A DNA stretch of 64,000 nt from Apostichopus japonicus (Eukaryota > Echinodermata > Holothuroidea > Aspidochirotida > Stichopodidae), in assembly GCF_037975245.1 (NCBI RefSeq), contig NC_092580.1, positions 18,091,001-18,155,000 of the forward strand, read 5' to 3'. Positions within the stretch are counted from its first letter, which is position 1. Each line of letters begins with the position of its first letter. Positions 51,487 to 64,000 of this stretch are shown piece after piece. The notes beneath the pieces are model-generated. The model made no database searches, was not told the DNA's origin, and worked only from the letters and a program-made list of their open reading frames with translations. Made by a program: the position numbers and the translations under genes.

Positions 51487-52366
51487 ACTGTTTTTTCTAA
51501 GAAAATAAATAATTTACATCAATCCTACAACACCATCGTCTTTAAATTTTTCTCTTTTCTTTCTTTCTATTTTTAGTCGATAGGGGAAGGAGGGACGGGG
51601 GTACTCCCAATATGAACAAGAAACACGATTACATACGCATATATATTCGTATATACCTTGTTTATATATGAATCACGTGCTGACAGTAAATTGCCGCGTG
51701 CGACGAATATACGAGAATACGCAATACGAGCTGTCTTCAGCATACACAACACTGCACAGTCTACAATAGCGTTTAATCAGCTAATTAGTTACGGTATAAT
51801 ACTCTCAAAATTGATTGTGATCATAACAAATGTCACGAATCTAACCCAGATAATGTCTAACTCGCTTCCGAGACTTGAATAAAACTGAAAGTTTTCGAGA
51901 TACCAACTCCTTCGGTGACGCCGAGATGGTGACACCGGGTATCAATCAATGAACATTATATACAATATGCATACATAATAAATATATATTCATCGCTGGC
52001 GACCGATATCGCTGCAGTAAGCCTTTTGAGCAGTTGAAAGGCAGTGATAGGCGAGATTGTATGAGCGTGTAATGTAAATTCGTTGATTCAAAACCATCCT
52101 GTGAGCAGCCTGGAGCAACGAGTACGTACCTGTCGTCTCGTAATTATATTCTATAGCATTGTTGCCTGTGTACCTCGCCCTCATAGGTGGTACTTGTACT
52201 CACAATTCGATACTTATACTACAGTAATAAATAATTAAATAACAAATCCACCCAGAAAAGGGCGCTCAATGCGCAAAATCTTGTCACATAAGGTGAGGTT
52301 TAAGCTTCTTTTTAAAGGAGGAGACACTCTTAGCCGACTTGATTTCAAGTGATAACATATTCCCCG

Positions 52367-52434
52367 ACCCCCCCACCCCACCCCACCCCACCCCACCCCA
52401 CCCCCACCCCCACCCCCACCCCCACCCCCACCCC
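52367..52434. repeat. (CCCCA)n/(CCCCCA)n minisatellite
   Basis: Thirteen or so C4A and C5A units. The G-rich strand has regularly spaced runs of four to five G, a pattern able to form G-quadruplexes. The 80-codon minus-strand frame over it is a Gly/Trp-rich artefact. Confidence 0.92.
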
Positions 52435-55400
52435 AAGAGTGGTTGGATTTAGATACCCTGAGAAGTAAGTGTATCATTTAAACGTATATTATGCGTCGGA
52501 ATATATTCTTAGCATATCAGAGAGGCACCACATAAAAAGGCGGCACAAAGGCATTTTATAAAGGCACCACATTTCAATTCAATTCAACTGTACAGTGAAG
52601 TGTTCACCCAATAGACTTAAAAAATGATAAATGGTTGAGGGGATTATTGTAAAGAGACTCACGCTTAGTGTATTGTACTTAGAGAAAAATACTATTCTTG
52701 CTCATTTATGATGTCATACTCGTGCTGTAGGCCTATTATTCTTCATTTATAAATTTTCTCTGTACTATAGTCTTGACAAATGTTGAAAGTCTCGAAAAAT
52801 ATTTACCATTAGTCTAGAGTTGACTATAGACTTTCATTACAGAGTAATTGATCTGGCTTCCACATATCTTCCTTACAAAATATGTAAACAGGGACTCTTT
52901 CCAAACACCCCCGCCCCCCCCCCCCACCATCCCGATTTATGTTACCAATTTTCTAGATATCTCCTACATATCATAATCATCACCGCTCGAATTGTCAACA
53001 TTCGTCACTTCGGTGTCATTGTTATTGGTGTCAAAGTGTTATTGGTTTCACTGTTAACGTGATTCGAGACTAACACTATATATATATTTAACATGTTAAT
53101 ATTTAAACTTCGTCACATAAAGTGCATTTGTAATTACATACCTCCAAGTTCCTTTTCCCTACAGTTGTGTCTGTCTCCTTTCAAAAGGATCTTTCATTTC
53201 CAAGATTTGACAAGGGAGTCATTGCTGTCAGTAACGAACTCCGTGGATACCTTTTGGCGTATGTAATTGTCTACTCATGTGTCCCTAAATAATAGGACAA
53301 TGCTTGTTGAAAGGAAAAAAACAAGATGTGATTATATCTTAACGAAATTTGAAATTTCTCGTCCAATTTTTACTTCTTCTGTTTCGTTTCGTGTTACAAA
53401 GAATAATCTATTTATAGAATAGACTTGGCAGCGTGCTTAAATCCATCAAGCTTATATGATATTCACATGTTTGGCAGAAAACAGACAAGTTATAATAGAT
53501 AGGTTTACATGAAGAAGAAATAAAACAGACTTTTGAGTCTACTATCTTTGCTATAATCAATCAGCCATCGAGCGATATGGTTAAACGATGTAATATTAAA
53601 ATCGATGGAAAGCAGACGGTAAAACTATAGTTTGAACTTGAACTGGTGATACTGTGTACGACCTTGAAGATTAACATGAAGCTACTAGCCTACTATGTAT
53701 ACGTCTATATGATGTTAAGTATACTCTATACGTGAACCAATTTGAACGATGCATTTAGCGACAAAACTCTCAGAAGTTTGTACATAAAAAACAAACATAA
53801 AGCATTTCGTTAAGTGTTTTATGTATTCCCTAATGCTATATAACTTCCTGGTACAACATGTGCGATTGGTTAGGAAATTAGTTTAGCATTATCATATATC
53901 ATATCAATGTAAATAATTAACGGGTTTTACATGAGGTGTTGCAATGTGTCTGGCCCGCATCGTAGAGTGCTAACACAATGACATTTTCCATGCATGAATT
54001 TACCTGAAGTAACTAGTTTTTACGCTGTTTGCTGTAGCGTTTTGTTATGTTCCTGTTGCTGCAAATATTGCCTGCATGTTTAAGACTAAAATCAGTTTAC
54101 GAACATTCGAAAGAGTTCCAAGCACAATGATTAAGTTTCCTTGTTTAGTCAATTCCTTTTTTATTCCATCATATATTCTGTGAATCCTTCCGTCAGTCTG
54201 TAAATCAGAGAGCGAGTTTGACTTGCCTTTTGTTCCTTAATTAATCACACACTTCCTCCCTTTTTATTTTTATCTTATGCAGCTGATTTTATACTTGAAT
54301 ACTGAATAGAGCAGAAAGACAGTCCTTTTTACTCATTTGTAAACAAAATAAATTGAAAAACCATAAAGGAAATCAACCGAATCCGTCGGCACCGAGCAGA
54401 GTATTATTTTTACCTGATGCGAAGAAGATGTTGTTAATAAAAAGCAGACATGCACTGGGGTACCGAATGGTAGATTATTATCAAATAAAACGAGTGATGC
54501 GATACGAATTCGAGTCTTTTAACTAAATTAGATGACTTTTTTTTTTCTCCTCGAGACCGTCTTGGCATTCAAAGTTAGTCAAGCTGCAAACGAATTGCTT
54601 TGGCTGACAATAACTTTCCTTCAATTTCTCTCCAGAAAAATTTAAGCGCTTTCTTGACATAAAACACTTTCGCTTTTATTATTAACGGATGTCTAACAGT
54701 GTAATTTCAACGGTTTAGTGTGTTTTTTCTTCCGGTTCGTGGTTATTTCTTCTGCAGATTTTTCATATATACTTAGAAACGGTTTTGTTTTTTTGCAAAC
54801 CGTTCAATGAGGTAGCATTATCAGGTAGAAAAACCTTTCGTGAGTCTATTGGGATAAATTAATGTCAATGTTATTTAATCATTGGTTAAAAGGGGTAGAT
54901 TTGGCAACTTTAATTGTTATTTCCAAAAAAACAAAATTCTGAACACAGAGGTGTTGGTGGCGTGGGGGCCAGGTGGTGGGCTTAGTTCCCTCTATTGGTC
55001 CGCCCCAGATGACGGTACTATGGACACATGCATTGTGAGTGTGCCTCTCATTGCTATATGGTACCGGGTTTAAGGTTAATAATATTAGGGACCCGAGAAA
55101 TATGGGGTAATAAATAATGTATTTTCATTGTCGCGATATATAAACTGAGGAGCCCAGGGACATATTTGTCCAAGCCTGGCTACCGACGCCAATCTATGCA
55201 GATCTGAGTACCTGATTACAGGATTCTAAAATCAACAATCTAACATTGGTCGACAGGAAAACCGAATTTTGGTCAAAATTCTTCAAAAAGTTTATTTAGG
55301 CGATCCTGTTGCAAATAATTGCAATTAATTAAAACTCAGACTGCCTCTTAGATTTCTCAAGTACTTGAAAGTATACTTTCAATTTCTGAATACTAAATAG

Positions 55401-55852
55401 AACTGCTCCATTCTGATAAAATTTGTTGCCCGGGTTATTATTTTTTGTCACGTGCGAAACCGAAAGTTTGCTAATTTAAGACCTCAATTAGCAAATTAAT
55501 GTGAAATACATAAACTGCGTTGTTATTGGATTTCAGTACCAAATTAAAGGTAGACATTTTACCAAAGTCAGAACGAAAGGCCGCCCTAATATTTATACTG
55601 ACAAGGGAACAAAACATTAGGAAAATAGGACAAAGCAGGAAAGGTGAATGACAGACCCGTAGCCATACAGGGACCGTACCCCACCTCCCTCGGGTAGACT
55701 ACGGTAACCCCCCCCCCTCCACTCCTCCATCTATCGTTTTACTTGACGATATAAACATTCAGCCGATTCTGCACAGAGACTAAAGTAACTACTAACTGTT
55801 AATCTTAAAGGTTTTTACCACAGTAAATACTGGATTTGTGCTGACAAATCTG

Positions 55853-55997
55853 ATAAATCGGTAGCATGTGCTATTAGGTTTACAGTAATAACTGAGGATA
55901 TGTGTAATCCCAACAAATCCCAAACAACTGGATTTGTTGGGATTACACATATCCTCAGTGTTTACTGTAATCCTTATAGCACATGCTACCGATTTAT
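55853..55997. repeat. 145-bp near-perfect hairpin (68-bp arms, 9-bp loop)
   Basis: The left arm 55853-55920 and the right arm 55930-55997 are reverse complements with about four mismatches. The loop is CAAACAACT. The size fits a foldback miniature transposon or a miRNA-precursor-like transcript. I saw no clear target duplication at its ends and no adjacent promoter. Confidence 0.85.
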
Positions 55998-56500
55998 AGC
56001 ACGATCCAGTTTTTTTTTTTTTACTTTGGTACAGAATTTTAAGATTTACAGTATAGTAACTATGGGTATCGGGTGCAACATTACAAATTGAGAGATTTTA
56101 TTGCTGCTGCGTTAATGCATAGTTTACTTTCGTGTGAATAGTTTTCTTGGTTAAAACATTTCCAAGCACTGTCTGGCGTCAATGTTCTTGAACGGCGATA
56201 GCACTCTTTAATATTCATAGCAGCTCGAGGCATCATGCAGATAATATGGCTTTGATGTTTTTTTTTTATTACCGATGTAACGCGCTTCCCCAATTCCTTA
56301 CGTTTTCCAAATACCATGGTTGCTTCTGCTTGATAATTTAAAAAGTTTGGCTGAATAGTCAATATTTAAACAGCGTTAGTTCTGGTCTTGGGTTCGTTTA
56401 GTTGTTCAAACTTAACTTAACATATCAGATAATTCCGACTGAAATTCATGAATCTGATTTGTAGCAATGAAACTACGTCACAGTTTCATAAGAGTGTCAG

Positions 56501-56540
56501 AAAGTGCATGGAAGTGCATGGAAGTGCACGGAAGTGCAAG
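56501..56540 (+). repeat. 10-bp GAAGTGCATG tandem repeat
   Basis: Four units of (A/G)AAGTGCA(T/C/A)G. Confidence 0.85.
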
Positions 56541-58294
56541 GCATGTGGCAGTATCTCATTCCATCACCAGCCCCCCTCTCATTATGCTTATTACGTCAAT
56601 GATCACTTCCTGGAAAGATTTAGAAGTTTGCGTAAAAGAAACACAAGAAATTTTTACACGAGTAATTGTGCTGTTCAAAGATATATCTTCAACCAGATTG
56701 AAAAACATTCAGTAATGAGAAACAAAAGTTATGTTATAGGATTAACATAAGAAAAAGGTTCAAAGACCAATAGTTACCGTACAGTGCAGATGAATATTTA
56801 CCTCGAAGTACAAGTCGATAGCATTATAGTTTCAGACATCGTTCTCTACATTGTTACTGCCTCGCATATTCTCTGTATCACGTGATCTGATAACTGTGAT
56901 TATGTTTCGAAAGTTTTATCTGGTTACACACAGAACTTGATGAATATGAAATCAAAATGGTTGAAGGACATTTAGTAAACCCATGAGGCAGTATCACTGT
57001 TTTTTTTTTTTTGGAATAAAACACCTCACACTAATTTAGGGTGAGAATCAGTAGAGAACGTCAAACGATATCGACAGATAAACTGTAATAACAATTGTCA
57101 TGCAAAAGCCGCTTCACGTTAATTCATGTATAAAGATATAAAGTAGTGTAGTCTCGAGGCGATGTAACAAAACATGGTTTCAGATACTCGCTGCATGTTG
57201 TTGATGTCACGAATAGTTTGTATCACAGTATGGTGCTAAGTGTGAATACTTTGAAACTGTACGTTTTAATTATTAATTCCTCTTCTTAAAGACCTTGTTT
57301 CCCTTTGCTTAACAACCACTTGGAAAAGAAGACAATATGCATTTGCAGGCAGTTCTAAGGTAGCTATGTAATATTTCATATTCAATAAACAATGTTATGT
57401 CATGTTTTGTTTTGTTAACATCGAGAATAAGTAAAACATTAGGATATAAAGGGAATTTAGAACAGTCTCACCGAGATATAAAAGTCAGTTCTATTCATCT
57501 ATTCATTGATCCCACTTCCTGGAAAGCATTTTGCCTACCGTGGATATTTGAATATTTGTTTTCAACCTAAGCTTGTGACATTTCGATATAGAAACTCTAT
57601 ACAGTGCCAGTCTCATTGGAGTTCATCGTTCTACTTGTAACTTGTTTCTGTTGACTTGTCGGTTTCGCTTTCTTTTGGCCTGTTATTGAAACGTGCGGAG
57701 CTTCACTAAGGTAAATCTACACTCAGAATTGATCAAAGTCCATCATGAAAAACATGTCGGCTTTACTTGAACTTCGTAGAAATGCCTCGGGATTTATCCA
57801 AGGAAATTGGTTGTTACTGAATTCCAACTTTCACTCCCTGTATTGACCTTGCGACAGCTGTACGAAGCTTCGCCGAATGTCACCTGACGTGAAGAATCCA
57901 ACTTCTTGCCTATAATCACATATTTGTTCCGTTATAGATTCTTGCTCCTTTTTTTAATTAACAACAAGTGGATGAGTTTTCGAAAAGTTTAATTGATTTA
58001 AGTATCACGGTGCCTCCTGGTTCAATAGCCCGTAGGGGTGAGGTACATACGTTAGTATGCCCTCGCACGTTGCAGAGTAACACATGGTTGCTACAAACCA
58101 AAGGGAACACTATAGCTTTGAAGAGGATGCTACTTGACAAGATTACTTTAAGTATATAAAGTTATTTTTTAATTTTCGTTTTTGCAGGCAATTCAGTACT
58201 CTTTGAAACATAAAAACAGTCGTAAATAAATTGTTACTCAGCAATTTGTTTTAACTTCAAATTTAAGCAATTATAATAATGTTACAGGTTTCAT

Positions 58295-58297
<3 letters not shown>

Positions 58298-58341
<44 letters not shown>
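58298..58341. repeat. (TA)n microsatellite
   Basis: About twenty-two uninterrupted TA dinucleotides. The (IY)n run in the overlapping 88-codon frame is a consequence of it. Confidence 0.95.
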
Positions 58342-58343
<2 letters not shown>

Positions 58344-61300
58344 TTTCTCAGACACATGCATGGATTTTCTGTCTTTCAATAATTTCAAAGGTATTAAAAA
58401 ACGTCATAAAAAAAGACTCTTGAGATGTTTTGAGTTTCCGTGTCAAACATATTTGACTCGTATTTCACAGATACTCTCGTGTCTGTGCAGTTCACAGATT
58501 ACAGATCCTTACATATATTTAAGCATGCACGGACCAAAACTCTAGAAAGAGCCCCTCCCCCCCCCCCCCAAATAAAACAATACAATATGTTAATGTCATC
58601 TCGAACTATGCTCGAAAAGTCTAATTTTATTGAACGTGTTTAATTCGTGATCTCTTTTCGTAATTCGCTTTTCGCCAGTTCCATTCGGAATAGAATCAAC
58701 ATTAACACCTCAAAGATAGAGCTATCTGGTTACAATCTAGACTGTGGAGAATATTTTCGATTCCGAATTTTAATTTACCCTCGCATGGTTTTTCACGCCA
58801 CAGCATCGATTAATTGATCCACAGTTTCCTCGGCGTTTTTTCATCATCAAGAAGAATTTGATTCTTTCGTTTTCGAAGATCGGTCAGTTAAATATATAAT
58901 ATTTTACCTAGGACATCTGTTTATGTTTATAACTTAAATGAATATTTATTATCGACTATTTTATTTAGGTAATGATTTTCCTTTTTTGACATTTAACAAT
59001 TTAACTATCTCTATATAATTTTTGTTTTGTTAATTCTATAACAAATGTTTGATGGGCCTTTAAATTCAGCCTTGGCATTATAAAACCTAAATTAGCATAG
59101 ACGTCATTCATTGTATAGTGTCAGATAGACTTAAACACGAAGAGGGTCTCATTTATTTATCTTCTCAAGCACGTAATAACAATACGTTGTAATTAATCTT
59201 ATCAGAGACTTCATCATAGTTAAAATAAAAAAGAAATCAAACTTGTATTACCCCTATAGGAGAACAAATTATGGGTTGGTTTATGTATACTGAAACAAAA
59301 TTTGATTTACAAAGGAGTAGTAAGCCTAATGCTTGGCATGTAGTTTGTGTAATAAATGAATGCAGGCTCGGGTACTGTTTAATAGTGTATGTCTAAAACA
59401 AAACACATATTGCAGGTGGTCTAGTATACCTGCTGCTAGAACCATGTAAATGTCCTGGATAAAATAATCACCAGGATCACGTGGTCAGGGTTCCGATGCA
59501 GGTGAAATGGAGAAAACTTGTATCATGCGGTCCGACAGGAAACATTGGATGTCTCGTGCGCAATAATTGAAGTTATATTTTAATATAAATATTCTCAAAG
59601 AAATGATGTTTTCGTACGGACGGTTTTAAATTGATACGTAAGTTGTACTCGGAACATTGTTTTTTGAATTCTAGTGTAATATACTATTGTACTATTAAGT
59701 ACTTGTACATACGCTTATACATGCAGCTAAATTACTCGTACACTCGTTGTCACATTAAGGGGAATTATACTTATAAATTCTACTACAAATCTACCTATAG
59801 TAGTAAGTTTATGTAAGGACCTAAAGGCTTCACTCTACAATCCACTCCAATACCAATGTCGGATTGATCCATTACTAAAGACAGGAAGTAAATCTCTTTT
59901 TTTTCTCTCCCTTAATGTAGAACAGTGTAAAACCCACATAAAGACAATCACTGACACCGATCAAGTCATAGAAAGGTCTATAGCATACCGTATTGTAGTT
60001 ATATTCGTGTTTTTTAAGCTTAAGCATGCATTTAGGGTTGATATTTGTTTTGACAAGTCTGCGGAGACACCTAAATGCTACGCAACTCGTAGAGATCCGC
60101 AACTGCAATGAACGTCACGATTTCGTGTATGACGTCATTCGTGGCATTTTATAAACTTGAAAAGACGAAACCAAAAATGAGTTTTCTCCTTCACGTGTAC
60201 AACAGAATGTAAAAGCAGCATTAACCGATTTACCCTGCGCACTTAGGTTCAAATCTTCCAAAAGAGTTGTTTGTAACTTCACTGGCAGACCGTGGTCCCC
60301 ATTTACCTCAAGCAGTTTTATATAAATACAGTTTTTTAAATTTATTTTAAAATTATATAAATACAGTTTTATTCTTATGATTGTGACGAGACATAATATT
60401 TGTATATTTCAGCCGGATAATTACAAGCAGACCAACAATTTTCAATACATTTCTTAGATATTCTTTTTGGTAAAAATACTGTTGTGTCGGAATACAATCC
60501 TTTCGACTGAACCAGTTTCAGATAATGCGATAGGTATGTTATATGGCGCCGTCGAAGTTAAGGGAAGACCATGTTGTCGAAACCTCCCTACAAACTGGAA
60601 AATCTGGAAATCGAATTACTTTTTACAAACAGTACGTTAATTAGGAAGTAGCAACTGTCTTCCGGTAGCATATAGCTGGATTAGGTACGCCTAATAATAA
60701 GTCATAAAGGAGCGTTTTATGGCACCAGCAATTTCCTTATTACTGATTCCTTCATCAGAATTGTTCCAACACCGTACAAGTTACAACTAGAAAACTGTGG
60801 AAATTGATGTAGCAATCATTACAGCCTGGGATTTTATCGACAGCTGTTTGCCACATCATGCTTAATTTGTTCTGGCTTTGAATTGAAAATACAAAGTTGC
60901 AAATTGATAATTGGAAATTGGAAATTTCCGCGTGCCATAAAACTCCCCATGAGGGTTTGCTCTATTGAAGATATACCAACAAGAATGAGAGGCCAAGATT
61001 TGTTGAACGCCTTGCCTATAGTAAACAACCCCTTCCACTAAACCCAACCCTAATCCTTCCCAAAATATGATGGATAAAATGAGAAATGGGTCAACTCCTC
61101 CCCTAGAATGGATACGATGGGATGCCTAGTGCCAACTGTTTCTTCTTGTTGATCCACTCCTATACTCTACTGCTCTATCATTAAATCTTGCATGTTCGTT
61201 ATAGAAAGTCTACAGTTATTTAAGATCCACATATTATATATATACCTGCCACCTACTGCTGTGAAATTAAAAGTTTTAGTTTACGTGTGGACATTTAAGA

Positions 61301-64000
61301 ACCACACAACTTGATTCCCAACAATCCAGGAGAATTCATTTGTTGTTATAACCATTTCCGGATTCTAGTTTAACGATTCCCAAATCATTTATTCCAATCC
61401 AGAATTGTTATGTCCCATTGAATTAGTACGTAATGTTTTCCACTGTATTTTGTTTTGCCTTATTTTGTTTAAGCCTTATTTAGATAGTGAGCCACTTTAT
61501 AAGATTAAATGTCAACATTAAACTTCGAAAGGGTTATCTCAGTCACATGTTGTACGTTTTTTGCTTTCACTGGATTTGCTGCTTTTTATAGACTATTTTA
61601 ATTCACCAAACCTACCGGCTGACATGTGAGCAATGAGCTGTCAAACGAGCAAATAAGTCTTATCGATTTGAAGTCCATTAGGCTTATGTCACTGATTGAA
61701 AAAGACACCATTCAGATTGATGAGGGCAAAAAGTTGAGATAAAAGAAGGAAAAGAAAGATAAGAAAGAGAGAAAACATGATGCTCATTAGTTTCTTTGAT
61801 TGTCATTATCGAGATAAAAACGAGATTTGAGGTTTGGCTCATATATCAATCAATTACGGTACCACTTATTGCAATCGAAATATGTTTATAATGAACTGAC
61901 TATACCTGTTCGTTTGAAGAAATTGTATTTCCATGAAACAGTTAGACTCATATGAGCCTATATCATGGATACCTTTATAACGACAACTATAGTTTGAAAG
62001 TCTAGAACAGTCTAGAAATGATATCCAGCCACCGCCGGTATTGCATCTCTGCATGACTGTATGGTTGGTTCTCTGCACAAAAAGTTCTCGGATTGTATAC
62101 AATTGCGTGGTTGCGCACTATAGACCGGCTAATTGGAAGTGCGGGAACTGCAAAATAACAGCAACATTTTGGGACGAAGAATGCTACAGGGATGCACACT
62201 GGCGTCATAAGCCATAGGCACGAATGCACGATGGCATGAGGTTTAGGGGGCGCCACTAGGATACGGTTGGTGTCAAGGGGAATAAAATCAGCAATTTTTC
62301 ACCTTTTTCCATAACTCATATCAGATTCAACTCAGCCTGATCTTGGAGGTAGACGTAAGTTAAATAACAGTCAGTAGTTTTGCTTATTTTTTGACATGGA
62401 TATTTCATTTGGGATGGGCTACCCCCTCCCCTTGGCGACACAACAGTCGCTAAGGTAACGAAACTACGTCACAAAGCAGGACTAACATTGTTCGGTAGAG
62501 GGCAACGTCTTTAGTGAAAAATACGATAATTCGCACTAATTTCGAACGACGGGGCAGAATAGCAAGTGTTTTCGTATGCCGCCGGGTATAGCTGAGGTCT
62601 TCCGCACATGGTCGATACCCTGTAGAACCTGGAAGGTTTTTCACTGTTTTAAAATATTTCGATTCATACCTCCAAATCCCTGCTCACTCGATGTCAATCT
62701 TATTCTAACTATAGTTCAAATCCTCAAGAGATTTTATGACTATATATTTACAAAAAAAATAGTCTTATAATTTCTCCATCATATCTTTGCTGTGTAACAC
62801 ATACGCACGTGACAAGTCGGTTGTCAAAGCATACTAAATTGATTCATCCCGACTGCCCTGCATCTCACATTACCAAATCTTCGGTAGATGAATTGTCTAT
62901 TTTTGTCGTGAAGGAGAATGAAAGCAAACTCTTTACAATACGTCATAAAAAGTGAAGAAATTCAACTCTCCAATCGTTTATTCCTTCGATATCACAAGAG
63001 AGATCTATTTTCATTCCTTGGTATTAAATTAGACGGTTTTGATTTCTTTATTGCTTAGATCTTATGTAGTGTATTATCATGGAATATTACACGGTCATTT
63101 GACAGACGAGTGCGCCATTATGATATGAAATCCGTTGACGGCTTGTGTGAACGTTATACTTGACTTTGTGGGTGAATTTGAAGTGAATGCGTCAATCTAT
63201 AACAAGAGCAAAACAGCCAGCAGGAATGATAAACATACGGATTTCAGAAAGATCTATACGTCGAACAATCAATATTAAAAAAGGAGCATTTTCCAAAATA
63301 TTTCCCCCAAAATGCAATGTGATTCCAATTTTTAGAAAAGTCCGACTCTGAAATCAGAAATAAGGTAACAGTTTCATCTCGGAATAAATTATTCGATAAT
63401 TATTATTACTTTAAAAAATTGTTTTTTTCCCCTTCAATTTAGCAAAAAAAAAATTAACATCGAGTGTTAAAGGTTAATCAAATAGATTGCATGTATAAAT
63501 CTGTAACAATTTTACACCCGAGTAGTAATTTTCTGGTTACATAACACCAGTATAGAGCGACACTTTTTTTACGATGTAAATCAAAGTGACCTTAGCACCG
63601 CGGGGTCATTATTTTGAAGAGCGGAAAATTTACCTTACCGATAAAACTTTTCCTTTCAATGCAAATGTCCTCCTCCTCACTGGCTCTAACCACAACTTTC
63701 TTGGAATAAACTGATGATTTAGATAAACAACGTTTGGTCATCCTCTCCTTGAAAATTACTCGCCGCATATTTTTCATTTTTATTTATATTTTGTTCTACC
63801 TTTTTTTTATTATTAAGGAGTCTATAAACCTCTCTACATTTGGCTCACTTTCCATAATTTGCGGATGTTACTCCATTAGCATTTAATTGTCGTTCTGGAC
63901 TGACGCACACTGATTTCCTTATAACTCTGTTATTAACATAAGATGTCTTTTTTTACAACCATAGACGCACGCCAGGAGTGAATTAAAGTCTAAACGTTTT

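Larger units (their letters stand above)
49041..64000. other. AT-rich non-coding stretch
   Basis: No gene is recognised in 15 kb. It contains C15 (49299-49313), C10 (50633-50642), C11 (50823-50833), G12 (51125-51136), C12 (52914-52925), C10 (55708-55717) and C13 (58557-58569) tracts, a lone TGACGTCA at 60130-60137, and a 17-bp near-duplicate (ATATAAATACAGTTTT) at about 60320 and 60355. The repeats and hairpin are listed separately. The 136-codon frame at 49944-50354 and others lack recognisable domains. Confidence 0.55.

Noticed and set aside
51990-52184. Minus-strand frame with a donor-like CAGGTACGTA, considered as an exon
   Set aside because: No matching acceptor or recognisable protein family; the peptide is featureless.
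55651-55740. ACAGACCCGTAGCCAT plus a C tract, similar to ends of some miniature transposons
   Set aside because: Only one short end-like word, with no inverted partner or target duplication found.
57968-58159. Peptide with SITVPPGSI, reminiscent of the start of a ZU5 domain
   Set aside because: Only about ten residues match the idea, the following sequence does not look like ZU5, and splice sites are not convincing. A profile search would settle it.

Overview
This window looks like a piece of an animal nuclear genome. It is AT-rich, has one gene model with GT-AG introns, long non-coding stretches, many microsatellites and poly(C)/poly(G) tracts, and several DNA transposons with target-site duplications (TSDs). 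There are no bacterial operons, ribosome binding sites or CRISPR arrays, and I found no convincing tRNA or rRNA gene. Frequent TAGGCCTA-type words and the kind of coding sequence fit a marine invertebrate deuterostome (echinoderm-like), but that assignment is weak.

Layout. 1-9120: non-coding, with poly(C)/(G) tracts and a doublet of CRE-type sites near 8.06 kb. 9121-13791: a transposon cluster. It holds one 373-bp hAT-type miniature element (family A) and two nearly identical ~947-bp hAT-type elements (family B) in opposite orientation, which make a large inverted repeat with a 1.5-kb spacer. 13.8-43.3 kb: mostly unannotatable AT-rich DNA with two more family A copies (21.9 and 31.8 kb, each with a perfect 8-bp TSD), weaker transposon remnants, several diverged tandem repeats and one CRE + TATA promoter-like block near 24.05 kb. 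43274-49040: the only convincing coding region. It is a multi-exon gene (exons at 43381, 44525 and 46093) resembling the multicopy 'SAM domain-containing protein 3-like' proteins of fish and invertebrates. It lies between inverted CACTGTAAAACCCAAC termini, its start codon is about 100 bp inside the left terminus, and its second exon is damaged by frame changes and a stop. 49.0-64 kb: non-coding again, with tandem duplications, a C-rich minisatellite and a 145-bp near-perfect hairpin at 55.85 kb.

The most interesting point is the association of the SAMD3-like gene with transposon-like ends. This would make it cargo, or a core gene, of a DNA transposon rather than an ordinary host gene. The second is the modular kinship of hAT families A and B, which share an internal G-rich block although their ends differ. 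Most long open frames in the window have no recognisable protein features and are treated as chance.
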